The translations under genes and the position numbers were made by a program. From Branchiostoma floridae (taxonomy: Eukaryota; Chordata; Leptocardii; Amphioxiformes; Branchiostomatidae), in the NCBI RefSeq assembly GCF_000003815.2, contig NC_049993.1:11618851-11682850 (forward strand): a stretch of 64,000 bases of DNA. Direction: 5' to 3'. Each line of letters begins with the position of its first letter. Position 1 is the stretch's first letter. Shown here one piece after another: positions 23,669 to 37,800 of the stretch. The notes under the pieces are model-generated. The model made no database searches. It was not told where the DNA came from and saw only the letters and a list, made by a program, of their open reading frames with translations.

Positions 23669-26600
23669 GGGCTCCACACGTACAGATGGAGCTGACCTTG
23701 AACCACGCCCAACAACAGACAATGTATCATAACATGGCCTTGGTTATACTCCAAATCTCCAAGCAGATGTTAGAGTTAAAGTCGTAGTGTTTTTTAAAGA
23801 AGAAGGGTGCTGCTTTAGCTACAAGGAAGTATCATAGGCGTAGTTAATAGTACGTGGAATGAATCATGAATGTGAGTATCGCTCAATACATCTGTATACG
23901 TAGCTTGACACTTTTAATGACAGAAACGATCCGTAAAAACGATGTACAGAAGTGCTATTTTCGTGCTTGTAGACTGTAACAATGACTTGAACACTGTGAG
24001 CTATATGCAGACGTTTACTGACGTGTCTTTAAAGTCCTACAAACAAGCTGGTCCCTCTTTCAATATTGTTTAGCTGACATACGCATATCTTGATGTCATG
24101 ACTTTGATATAAACGTGTGTGATGACGGTATACTCAGCTTTCCGAATGAATACGTCATATTGAATCAAATTAATGCTCCTCTGACTTCTGATCAATTGAT
24201 ATATTTCGTTAAGCTTGGATTGCAATCACTTGTGTTACGGGATCAATGAACATACAGTCATGTACTTTTAATCTGATGTAGCATGGCTAAAAATGCAATC
24301 GTAAGGAGAGGTTAAACAGAAGAGGCAGGTTTCAATGAGGCATTTGGTATCTGAGATGAGGTTGTGTCGGGCAGCCCCTTCTTTATAACACACAGGCTGA
24401 ACATGAACTTCTGCACCGATCCCTCCTACTGAAGGAGAAAATGGCAGCCCAGGCCATGAGTTCAGCGACTAGCATAGCAAACTTTTGACAGTAACGTTAC
24501 CATTTCAGGACAATACTAGAAAGCTAACATAATCATAATCTGCTATGTACAAAATGTATAGTGAAAATAACCCCAAAGAATAGGAATACTGCAGCTGAGA
24601 ACTTTAGGTCGATCTGTGACTAAAACAGTGTCTGTCATGCTGCTAATACACTGCGCTGCGCGCCATTTTGAATGGGCGGGACGGCCGCCGCGCCGGGAAA
24701 CGCGGGTAAACAGACATATGTACGGTTTTCAATTTACAATAAAACGCGTTGTAGAGGGTTATAGTTCACCAAGCTTCACAGACTTGTAGAACTTCTTACG
24801 TTCTTTCAGACCAGCTATTTTATTTGATCAGAAAATCCTTATATTTTTGTTAAAAATGTAGATGCCTTCGGTGTAAATTTTCACTTTGGTCTCCCTATCA
24901 TGCAACATACCGATAGCGGCAACTCCCACAATCAACACCCATACTGAGGATCTGAGTTACGGTTCTCGACATTCTTTTGACACATGTTGAAGATCTGGAG
25001 GTAATGTCAACAAAAGTATACCATGTTACCCGTGTGCGCCTTTCCCAGGCTTCTGTCTGCCTGTAGACAGCGTAAATCTTGTCTGTTGTTCATTTTAAGT
25101 CTCCAAGTCGACTCGCACGGTACAAGGACGCCACTATTATTCAGCGGAATAAAGTACAACTGCAACTGATGTTGCCAACTTCGTAATATGGATGTTGATT
25201 GGTTGTAAATGAAATAAAACGACCAATCAGTGTATACTTACCTTCGGCGAAATAACTATACTAAGTGCATGTATCACTCCGCTTGACGTTCAATCTGCGG
25301 CGTTTATTCTGTTGGCTGCTAGGGGTCGCTCTTGACACGTAGCGAAAAATCAGCCTGTAGTCATTGAGTTGTTTCTATTGTTGAGCGGAGAAGTAGGGGA
25401 AATATGCAATAATGGTAACTTTGAGGAAATTGTATATAACATCCATAGCTTCTACTTAGATTCTCATGTTAACGTTGTGTATCGCAACGTAAATTCTCCC
25501 CAAATCGTCATGTACATGTGTAATGAAAGTTGAGTTGATTCCAGAGGAAAGCGCCTCCTTATTTCCCACTTTATCCCATTTGATTCCTGTCTTATGGATG
25601 ATTGATAAAAGTGACATACCCTTGCATGTCCTTGTTCAATTTCTCATTGCATATAGCTTCTCCTTGTTGCCGGTTTCTCAATTTCCAGCCAGTTAGGATG
25701 AGTAACACCCCTATGATGTGGAAGCCGTATATTTCTGTTCATATTTAGTAATTTTTCAGTCACAAAACAGACGGGACAGGGTAAGGGGAGGGTCAGAGTC
25801 TATATTGAAAATTCTATGAACATCCATCTTTATGAATGACATACCTTCGTAAGAGGTAGAACGAAAATGTCTCTCCTATTTACTAATCTTACACAAGAAG
25901 AAATTGGTTCATATCACATGTTGGTGTTTGCTGATATGGATAAAATAGAAGTATGAATTCTGGTACAGAAAATTGTTGAAAACTCAAGAACTGATATTGT
26001 TTACAGGTAATGTGAATTGTGACAGGACTTTCCTCACAAAATAGATGTGGGACTTTTCGAGTAATGACTCGTTAAGGGGACTGTCTAATTTCTTACTATG
26101 AAATTTTTGCCATTGCAACATAAAAGTGCAACTTCCAAATATCTCAAACTTGAGAACAGTGCTCTTGGATTATTGATTAAGCAGTACATGTATAGCATTC
26201 AAGTTCTCTAAACAACACTGGTTACTGTCAAATGTGTACTTTGTGGTAATCAGCAGCAAATGCAAAGTCATGACAGGCATGGTAACAGTAAGTCATTCAA
26301 AAGTCCCTTTAACAAATATGTGTTCAAATCAAGCTTGGTATTAAAATGTGTACGCTAATGTCATTGTCATCAAATTAGCAAGTGACATTAGCAAATTAGC
26401 CAGTTAGGAAAGTAATGTCAGTTGTACACAGCTAGACATCAGGCAAAAATAGTGGTCCCACAACTCAACCTGCCAATAACCTATCCAAAAGAATGTCTAC
26501 AAGCATCATTACATAATAGAACTTACTGTATATTTATATATCACGTTAAATGTGTAACACTACAGCAAAGCTATGAAAGAGCAAGCCTACATACAGTCAG

Positions 26601-28820
26601 CAATACTGATTGCAATGTGACACATTAAAAATTTCCATATAACAAAATTAAATTCTCCAGATACAAGGCTTGTATTCTTGTGATATTCTTATGACAGAGA
26701 CTGGTTTTAATTGATTCCTTGACAGAAAAGGGGATGTCCTGACTCCTGATTATGAGATTTGTAAGTCATTATTGTGTTAAGATAATCTCTAGAACCTATA
26801 GTAACTACATGTACAAATAGTCAATATATACAGAACAATTGGCATTCCAGCCGTACTGACATTTTGACATGGTAGGGAAAAGATCTACATTTTAACCTCA
26901 ACCATGCCAAGGGCCAATTTTTGTATCCAACATTACATTGGTTACAACAGAGGTCAGCAGTGTGAGGGGTAAGGAATTTGTCTCCAAGAAATCTCAAAAA
27001 CAAAACTGAAACATTTTTCTCCACAACCCAATCTATGAACCATAAAGCATACAAATGACACAAAGTTTTTAACCTTAACCCCCCAAGGTAACCACTTGCT
27101 ATACAGTACACACATGGAGAATTGTGTATGATGCGAGTGCTTAGCACAAATACTGTACACAATATCTTCTGTATTACTTTCACATCAGAGAATTGATTAA
27201 GGCCTCCATTTTTCTGTACTTATTGTGGAAACAAAATGTTTCTTTCTGAACCTAACATAGATAATGCCATAACAGAGTATAATCATGTCCATCCAAAAAC
27301 ATCACAACTTTGCCTAAACATTTGTCAGTAAGTTCAACCATCACACACAATAGTTGGTGTCATTTAGCCTGCTTCATAGGGAAACTGACTTCCCCAAACT
27401 TTGCTTTCTAAAGAGTGAGGTTTCTTAGAATTTGATAAGAGTTTGTTTAAAAAAAGGTTGATTCATTTTGACCTTCCCCCTAAGTGCGGTAGAATTTGCA
27501 CATTTCTTTAGGATTCCAGTTCACTTCAGATGTTTTATCAAACTGAAATGAGATTTAATATAGGCATATTCTATGGGATACATTTTGCCGGATAATACAG
27601 TTGGAAGCAATCTTCAGCATATAAACAGGTTCCAAACAATATTTCTTATCATGAGAAGTGATACAACAATATGTTTCAAAAGTATTTTAGATGGGAAGTC
27701 ATACATATTCAACATGATGTTGAAATCTCAGCCCTACTTTTAGCGAGTACCCTTCTCAATTTTTATTATCTTATCCAATCGGAGGACAAATTGACAAATA
27801 ATGTTCTTTGATCTTCTTGCTGTGAAATTCAATTTCAGCCAATCAGAGAAGCACAGACAAATTCTACTGATTTTCTGAACATTAGATAGAATTTCTTCTC
27901 TATTTATTCAAGGTTTCAAATGTCAAACCAAGGGCATATAATGTCCTTGGTTAAACTATATCGTGGATAAAGTGTATCCCTCACATTGCATAAATATCTC
28001 CTACTGATTCATATTGGAATGACAAGTTAAGCAAGTTCACACTAGATTTTTCCATGCTTGATTTTGCCATCTAGCTAAAATCCCCTCAAAGCTAAACATC
28101 ATCTGCAATTGGTGGCCTTTGAAATCCAACAATATTCCTGGACCATCTTTCTCCTAAAGGAAGAATGCATCTATATCAACCTAAGGTTGACATCCACATA
28201 GTGAAGAAACTAAGGTGTAGAATTTTTCTACTAAATAGTGAAAAACAATCATGATATTCTATTTTCAAGTATGAACACAATAATAAAAGTTCAATCAGAA
28301 TGATCTATCATAGAATCACATGTACACTATTTGACGAAGGAATGCTGATAGTGCTCCACAGAGCTTGGTTTAGATACATATTCAGGTTGACATTCTTTCA
28401 TCCTGAAACAATATACAGTAGATCATAATTAACTCTTCTGCTGTTCTACCTAGCCATTGTGCACCATTCAAGGTAATCTATCATGTTTGCTGCATTTTTC
28501 ATTGAGTCATAAAGCAATAATTTTACAAGCTCGGAGAGCAGACTTTAAGGGCTTTCAGTGGACACAGCATACTACTCATCCAATACTCCTGCATAAGTGG
28601 AATATATTTCCTTAAAGCTACTGATGTCTCTTCCTTTTACAAGGTTAACTACCTCACATTTTTTGTGACTTCAATAAAATGTACAGAAACATACTCTAAA
28701 GGATAAGAAATGAGAAATTTGAGACTGAATCTATGGGGGCTTGCTAAAAGGGCTAGTCCATTTCTGTGTGGGGGTGGCATGAATGATGTACCCAGTATCC
28801 CTGGTGTGTTTGTCCCCGTG
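23669..28820. other. Gene-poor interval between gene 3 and PRKCSH
   Basis: No exon could be supported. A small GC- and CpG-rich island at about 24650-24720 stands out in AT-rich surroundings. The right part (28820 down to about 27758) may be PRKCSH 3' UTR: minus-strand AATAAA signals occur near 27901 and 27758. Short open frames such as that at 26821-27183 show no recognised domain. Confidence 0.5.
24650..24720. promoter_or_regulatory. Orphan CpG-rich island
   Basis: A dense GC stretch with CGCGCCATTTTG (YY1-like), GGGCGGGAC (Sp1-like) and GGCCGCCGCGCCGGG, in an otherwise AT-rich interval. No coding exon follows on either strand that I can support. It could be a promoter for a non-coding RNA. 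Confidence 0.35.
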
Positions 28821-31800
28821 CTATAACTCTTCATGACTAAACTCTGGGTTGTTGGGGACCTCCTTAGTGCACATGGCCGGAGTCTCAAACTCAAACACAT
28901 ACTCGCACCTGTTGGGCTCCGACGCTGATAACAACTTGTTTTCTATACCACACGTCATGCGGACCTGGAACAGACAAAGGTAGATGCTTTAATAACATTT
29001 CCATCAATTTTACTCCACAAAATTGTTCAAGATTGCATGGAAAGAATGATAAATACAATGAACATATATGCTTGGGGTATTGGCACTTGCATATAAAATT
29101 TCAATAAATACTAGTAAACACCAGATGTTGAGCCAGACAGCCTTAGATCTACAGTAGATAAAAAAAAACACAGAAATTTGAAAATGTGACACTGCCAAAA
29201 GCTTGTGGATGCTGACATTTTCTACATATTTCTGTATCTGACTCTATAAGTATATAGCTGCCATAATCGCCCTTTGACGTAACACACCAGCTTTGCAGGC
29301 ATGCGGTGCAGCAGCGTCTGGTTATATTACACCGAACATACCTAAACTGTCATACCTAAATTCTGCACATCTATTTCCTAAGCTTGAAAGTAAATGTGTC
29401 TGTGCATACATGTGTAATTAAAGGACAGCATCAGAAAATTTTCAATTCTTTATTTTCCAGTAGTTTACTCATTAAAAAGTTGATGTACGTCAATTTTTAC
29501 ATTGATCCGCCTAATATGACCCTGTAGACACGTTTGAACTTCGCGCTCTCCTCCTCTCCCCGCCGCGCTGGCCGATGACGTAATGGCCTCGTTCTGATCG
29601 TCTGAGATTGTATGACGTCACGGATCCAAAACTTCTAGCCAGCCATTTTTCTCGGTGAACCTCGGTCCTCTCAGCGGTGAATAATCACCCCGCCATTCTG
29701 GAGTTCAGTTTGTTGTTGTTGAAAATTACTTTCGTGGACCTGTAAGTCGCATTGTGAGCTGTCTACGAAGCCATAGTCCCCGGGAGACTGAACATGAATA
29801 AGCTTGCCTGCGAGTAAACCGCGCGGCGACGGGACGAAATCAAAACAATGGCGGTGGGGGAGGTTCACGCACCGTGCTTTTCTGGACTTTTACAAGAGCG
29901 AGTTCGGGTCAGTTCTTACCTTCTCCTTTCCGGACAGCACAGCGATAATTACACGTAAGCTTCCACGAATTTTGGTTGAATTCACAATTGTCCAACTGGC
30001 AGGGACATTAAAAAAAACATTTTTCCTCTGACAACATACCCTTGATCGCTACATATCGAACGACCCCCTTTTCGCGCCGAAACAGATAGCACCGCAACTT
30101 GTACAGATCGTGCGAGTTACGCCTCGCCTCTCACTTTATTTTCTGTTTCTCGGGTAAATCATCTGGACTGGTCGGTTTTTCAATCATGTAGCTTTGGCGG
30201 AGATTGCTAGGGGTTCATTCAAAACAAATCACGGACTCTGAAACGAAGCCGACATTTCGCGCCATTCACAATGCCGGCCTGTGTTGTATGTAAAAACAAC
30301 AATGCTGTATGTATGTTTCGGCGCGGAAGGGGGATCGTTCGATATGTAGCGATCAAGGGTATGTTGTCAGAGGAAAAATGTTTTTTTTAATGTCCCTGCC
30401 AGTTGGACAATTGTGAATTCAACCAAAATTCGTGGAAGCTTACGTGTAATTATCGCTGTGCTGTCCGGAAAGGAGAAGGTAAGAACTGACCCGAACTCGC
30501 TCTTGTAAAAGTCCAGAAAGGCACGGTGCGTGAACCTCCCCCACCGCCATTGTTTTGATTTCGTCCCGTCGCCGCGCGGTTTACTCGCAGGCAAGCTTAT
30601 TCATGTTCAGTCTCCCGGGACTATGGCTTCGTAGACAGCTCACAATGCGACTTACAGGTCCACGAAAGTAATTTTCAACAACAACAAACTGAACTCCAGA
30701 ATGGCGGGGTGATTATTCACCGCTGAGAGGACCGAGGTTCACCGAGAAAAATGGCTGGCTAGAAGTTTTGGATCCGTGACGTCATACAATCTCAGACGAT
30801 CAGAACGCGGCCATTACGTCATCGGCCAGCGCGGCGGGGAGAGGAGGAGAGCGCGAAGTTCAAACGTGTCTACAGGGTCATATTAGGCGGATCAATGTAA
30901 AAATTGACGTACATCAACTTTTTAATGAGTAAACTACTGGAAAATAAAGAATTGAAAATTTTCTGATGCTGTCCTTTAACAATAAGGAATAACAAATGTG
31001 GAAGAAACTGGTACATGTATTTAGTATTTCCTGTCCCCACCTCTGTAGACCTGTCCGGACCGTTCCAACAGTTCTGTCCCTTGGTGTACTTCATGGCGCT
31101 GTACTTGTTGTCCTCAGGGCCTGCCCAAGACTCCCAGCGGCTGGAGAAACACAACACAAACTGTAAACTCACTCATTCAAAACATGAACACAACACAAAC
31201 TGTAAACTCACTCGTTCAAAAAATGGCTTTGACCAGGAAGAATGAAGAGAGAGTGTGGGAAAACTACACTGTACTTTTGTCCAGGTCAAAACATTCTGAA
31301 AGCTTTGTCCTGCTGCACTTTTTCCTATTGTTTTTTTTTCCATCCTGATGAGATATATCCAACCTCACCTCCTTAAAATCCATTGTAAATCTATACTTGG
31401 CAACCATAAAAAACTTAGAGTAAATACTAGCAAATTAAAACAGTTAAACCTTCCACAGTGAATGTTTTAAAGACGGTCATAACATTAGTCAGAGTTGGAG
31501 TTCCTCGAAAATCTGCAATTCAGCAATGTAAGAATATTTAAAGTGATTTTAAGAGATACATCAATTCAGCATCAGTAATTCTGAGGTATAAACATTTGTA
31601 AACTTTGGATATTAAGGTGTACAAGACAATCTTGAGAAGGCCACTATTGCAATGTTTTTTGATGTGGCAGTATTATGGCACCCGGTGGAATGATGAGAGT
31701 TGATGTTACTCTTTAAAGTTAAATAATTTGACAACTAGGCTAGCAATGATGGGGAAAATGATACCATTTTTATTTTTATTTTCTAGCAGATGATATAATT

Positions 31801-34800
31801 TCAAACTCACCCTAATGTTGTCTCCGACCCGCCATGTTTGGGACTCTGTGAGCACTTGTCAAACGGACACAGCTTGTACTTGTACTCCTTAGTCTCCAGC
31901 TCAAAACACTGGCCATCCAGGGAGCTGTACTCCGCCTCTGCACCAAAGTCTGTGCCGAGCTGCTTCTCTAGTTGCCTGGTTGTTGAGAAATGTAGGCAAA
32001 AATATCAGAGATTTGTCTTGTCACAACTTGTCAGGCCTAATTTACACTACTACATGTAGTTGCTTATTCTATCCAACCTGTCTTATGTGCTTAAACTTAA
32101 AGAGTTACATACACAAACTCTGAGAGGTATGCAAAATTGACTTCTATTACGGTCCAGTAAGAAGCTGCGTGTGGTTAGGAATTTTGCTAGAAGTCAGCGT
32201 AAAAATCCTAGACATACAAGGAAGCTAACTAGCTGACTAAAGTATGAACACTGTGCTACAAAAGCAATTGGTAACCTCCCAAATTGCAAGTAGTGTGATG
32301 GGCAAAATGTATGCTTTATGGTACGCTCAAATTTACCAACTGGAGGATGATGCAGTTCACCTATGCCTCAGTAGGGGCTCTACTAACCTGATCTGTGCAT
32401 CAACATCACTGACTTTCTTGTTTGCTTCTGTGTACTCTGCCCTGGCCTGGTCTGCAGCTGTTGTCAACATGATGAAGATTATCATTGTTAAAACTGGAAC
32501 ACAGCTTTACACAAATGTACTCTCATTTCAAAGGTTCATTGTGCAAAGAAAAATGGCAGAGATGGCACTTTCAGGATATGGACACTAGTTTTGGTGCTGC
32601 CGAATATTGTTTCAAGCTTTTACTTTCAAAGTAGTTAACATGTTGCCACCTGGAGTGAATTGGTTACAAATAATATTTCATACATACTATGTCAAGGAAA
32701 TAGCATAATGACAATGTTCTTTTTCTCGAAATTGCTCTAGTACAACCCCATTTGCCAGCATATTTCTGGCAACTTTCTGGGTGGTGCAACATGTGAAGTT
32801 ATCCAGCTGGGCCGCATCAGTTTGGGATTTGGGGCTTCTTTGCAATTAACAGAAGTGTGCAGCGATCTGTTGTACAATTAACTGGCTTGTACTGAAGCTT
32901 AAGATTTCGAACTTTTGTAACCTTCCCCATGCTGTACTTTGAATACCCAAGTCTGCTGCCAAGAACAATTGTACCAGACGTTGTTGTTTGTTTACAACAG
33001 ACCTGCGATCAGCTGTTTTGTCTCCTCGTCATAATCTGGCATCGCATCCTCGTCTGGTTTGGATTCGTCCTTGACCAGGTCGATTTCAGGCTCATCATCA
33101 TCATCATCATCTGGGTAGTCGTCATCAAGATCATCATCATCATCATCTACTTCATCATCATCATCATCATAGCCTAGAAAAGCACATATAGAGTAACTCA
33201 CTCTATTACCACTACAGCATATAACAAAAAGGACCTTACTACCATCTTTTGAACAATCTTTTCTTTTATCAAACAGCTCTTTAAAGAAACTGTGGTATTT
33301 AAACAATTGTACTAAAATGAAAAAAAGTAGAAGGTTTAAAACAAATCCAACATTTGATGTACCAATTAGCTGAATTCATCACAACTACAAGTAAGCTTTT
33401 GTGGAAGGGTCAAAAAGACAATCTCAAAGAAAGAAGAAATTGCTGATGACTGAAGCTGCCAAACCCTCTAGGAATTAAATGCTAACACTTTGTATGCAAT
33501 TGGCCCTCGGACATTAATTTGCAATAAAGATTATCATCAAAATATATAAACTTACGCTCTTCTTCTTCTTCCTCCTCCTCTCTGTCCTCCTCCTCCTCAG
33601 CAGGAGGGGCGGGTGGTTCTTCAGTTGGAGGCAGATCTGTGTCTCCTTTTGTAGGTTCCTCTACGGGAGGTTCCTTTGCCTTGTCCTGTTATTAAAACAA
33701 TAATTAGAAAGTTTAGGACACACAAACCATACACGCAAAGCTATATCTAATCATCATCATCCAATCATCTGTCTATTTTTCCAAAATGATGATGTCTTTT
33801 CCAAAATCATATCCAGTTGTTTGAGTAATTGCTATATGGTGTATCTTATATCTGGCCTTCATTGACGGATCATGTCTTTAGTCAAAAATATGCTTTATCC
33901 CAGCATTTGTAAAAGTGTGGACTACATTATGATTTGTGTGTAATACGACACATTATTATGATTCAAGTGCTTTGTCTCTTGTTTTCCAGTCCTTAAATAT
34001 GCCCTTTCCGTTGTTACTGTACTTTAATCAACCTAGTATTTTCCCCCAGTGCACAACTCTAATAATTTCATGTAAAAATGCACCCCACTTACCTTTTCAC
34101 CCTGGTAAAGGTCCTTGATTTTGGGCCAAGTCTCTGACAGAAAACTCTCCAAATCTACCTCCGTCACATCACCAAGATGGTTCTAAATGTACCAAAAAAT
34201 GACATATGAACAATTTTGATCTGTGTTCAATTTACATATAAACCAGTATACCAAGACAGGGCACATCATATCGGGTCTGAAAGTACACGTTCATGGTTCC
34301 AAGTACACATGCAAAGTGTTACGTATTATGGGTAACATGTCAAAGGTGAATGCCCCTGAGACATATATAAACTAAACATAGTCTAGACAAGGTATCAGAC
34401 ATGGCTGTGACAAGAACTGTTGACAAGATAGGGGCCTCCAGCTTTCATCTTGCACCTGTGAGTTGGAACCATAAATCCACTTTAAGAGCAATGAATCAAG
34501 TAGAAAAGTTTAAATGCTGACCTTGGCCTCCTCCTCTGTGACCTCTCCATCCACATCATCATCAAACTCCAGGTGAGTCTGCAACTCCTCCAGTTTAACC
34601 CTACAGGACAGGAGAGTGGATATCAGTCATACAGACATTATTGTGTCAACATGTAAGCTTTACATCAAGCCTGAGTATCATGACATACTTATCAACATAA
34701 AGCCATTGTCTTTCTGACTAAGGTGAAGATGTCTTTTCAAGTAGCTTGTATATTTTGTATAGACACAACACACCAGTTATGCAGGCACCAAGCGAGACAG

Positions 34801-37800
34801 TGGCTAGCAATACACTAAACGACCTGTCATTCATAACCTTTGCACATCTAACTGTGTAAAAGCACTGTTTAGTGGTATCTAGAGAGGATGTCTCTACCGT
34901 ACTTGGTGTTAACGAGTTCAAATCTGTGCTAATTTCAGGAAAAATAAATGGTGCAAATAAGTGCAGTGTCAGCCAAGCACTACAGGTCACTCTTACTCTT
35001 CTGGACAAGTGTGTTGGGTTTCTGAGGCAAACTCATCAAATACGGTGCTTTCTAAAAGAAGCATTTCCTTCATTACCATTACATGGGATAGCTAAGTTGA
35101 AGGTAAGAAGACACACATAAATTACCATGTTAAACATTGGGAAAAACAACAATGGCACTTTGATTGAGACTTGACAGTGGGGGAGGGGGGCACACTTACA
35201 AGCCATCTCCATCCAGGTCCAGCTCACTGAAGGCTGCAGTTCCTGCCTCCTTCTGCCTCTCCAGTTCTCGGGCAGCCTTCACCTCTGAATTACACATGGA
35301 ACAATGTCACACTGGGAGAAACCTTAGCCATATGCAGAGTTTGTATCTGGTCATGTATATGAATTAGTCAAGTCACACTGGGAGAAACCTTAGCCATGTC
35401 CAGAGTTTGTATCTGGTCATGTATATGAATTAGTCAAGTCATTGTCAACAGAAGATTGTGCTGTTTAGTAGAAAATAAGTCCAACCTTAAGTGTTGGAGG
35501 TCAAACGATAAATCGATAGATACATCCTACATAGATTTGATCGGTAAGAATATATCATTCCTGGTTTACGTGTCTGTTTTTAAAAATGTATATGTATGAG
35601 TAAAACCAAGGATATTTTGTAGTTGAGTATAAAGAACAAACAGATCCAGACCTTCCCAGGCCTTCTTGTGCTTGTCTACTGCTTCCTTCTCAGGTGTTTC
35701 CGCAGCCTCCTTTGCAGCTGTAAAATCACATCAAATCAAATATACTAGTACTTTCAGGACAAACCCATCTAGATATGGTATTGACAATAACTCAGTCAAG
35801 CATTAAAGTCACCTAAAAGATAAAGTACATTAACATGTAGTACACAGCTTTGTTGTTTAGGTTGACCACTTTGCAGAAACCATTGTCATAATTTTAAACA
35901 GAAAAATCATCTGAAGTTTGCAGTGAACAAAACTTTCATCAATCTATCTACACTATCTACATGTGCAGAAATCAATTCCTTGATATTTGTCAGATGATGC
36001 AAAGAACATGCAAAGACATAATATTATGTTACAATACAGACTGACCTTGAGCCTCTTGCTTCTTGGATTCCACCACTTGTTTCTCTTCTTTCAAGGCATT
36101 CAGCCTGGTCTGGGTACAAAAAGAAAGGATTTTGCACAACTTAAGTCCTATGCTTCACAGTGTAACTTAAAGTTTTGTTATGCGACTTGTCATGTGAAGA
36201 CAATGCTTGGTACAAAATGTTGTTGTTCATACGTTTGGAATTACTGTCAACAACACAGACAACGAGACGTGAAGAGATACAGCTGAATTTTAAAGACATT
36301 AAATGATGATGTCACTATCACACAGGTAATACTTATACCTGTACTTGTGCAAAGATTCTGGTGTCCATCTCTATTATAGCTACCTAGTCTTTTTCATCCT
36401 CTCAGCAAAGTTGTGAAGAAGATGAAAGCAACTCAACAGCTATAACAGTGATGGATACCAGGCTAAAGTCCTGGTACCCACCTCTCTGTCCTGCCTAGTT
36501 TGTTTCCCATCAGCCACCAGGGTCTGCCTCATCTGGAAACCCTGGTTGATGATCTCGGCCTGTTTTTTCCTCTGTTCAAGTTCAACAGCACCCATCTCCC
36601 TTGTAACAACAACAGCGGCATAGACAATGTTGGAGCACTCTAATCACTTTAAACTAGATATGTATCAACAAATAATTGTAAATGCTCATAAGTTCGCAGT
36701 GATTTAAACTCGCAGTTACGTAAGGGGAAAATGGAGTGTTTGCCGTGGTTTTAAGTTTGTGCTAAGATATGCCCAAAAGTAGTTACTCAAGTAACTGGAT
36801 ATGATTTTGGTAGTATCCAACATCCACTAGCGTCTCTGTGACAAAAGATAGTGGATACTATCTGAAACGTCTGACAGTTTCCAAAAGCATATCCAGCTTT
36901 GCTGCTTTTTGGCGTACTACACACATACAGTATAGAAATGGAAACACTGGTGGCTTAAAGTTCATGATGAAGAGATCACTGTGATAACTGATGACATAAA
37001 AACACGGTGTCACCACAAAAATTTCATTTATTACATAGACTTCAGCAACCTATTAACTCCATCAACTACAGAATCCACACATACCTGAATTTTTTTTTTC
37101 TTTTGTTAGTAAGTGAAAAAGTGTGTATGCCTAGCTTTGCTTTCTTTATATTTCCATGTAGAAAATCAGGTGACATACCTGCACTTGTCTTCACACAGCA
37201 CCAGTCCACTGTACTCATCTGTACCGTCACAGCAGTCTGGCAATCAGATGATAAATCTATACATCAGTCTTACGTTTATGAAGGTTAGACATCCAGATTA
37301 ACAATATTCAAATACAATTCAATCTCTACGGCTGAATAAAAACAGAGATTTACTTCCGGATATTCTTCAGTGTCACTTCTTCAGCGTCCTAGTGAAGCTG
37401 AAGAAGAGTGATGAATGTCACTCAAAACATCAGGAAGTAAATCTCTGTTTTTATCCAGTTGTAGAGATTAAATCGTACTTGAATACATCAGTCTTGTAGA
37501 ATTGAATTGATCAATATACACTATACAGTAAAACCTACAATAAATAATACTGACAAAACCTGTCTATAATGGCCATTAAAGGGATGTGAAGAAAGTTGTT
37601 TCAGTACACATGTGGCCATTACCTACGAGATTCTCAATACAAGTGATCCCGATGATGTCACAGTGACGCAGTGGTAGGCAAAAAGCAGATGTTTGGCAAA
37701 AGCTTCACTTACATATTAACCAGTAATTTGAGCTGCTAATCTAAATATCAATTTTTAATCCAATCTACTGACGTCCTGGTAGGCACCAAATGCCCAATAC

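Noticed and set aside
26821..27183. 120-residue minus-strand frame
   Set aside because: AT-rich intergenic sequence with no splice sites in frame or domain.
29804..30594. Identical 75-residue open frames on both strands
   Set aside because: They are mirror images produced by the palindromic element, with no known domain or splice context.
32929..33177. Plus-strand frame rich in isoleucine and valine
   Set aside because: It is the antisense shadow of the poly-aspartate exon of PRKCSH.
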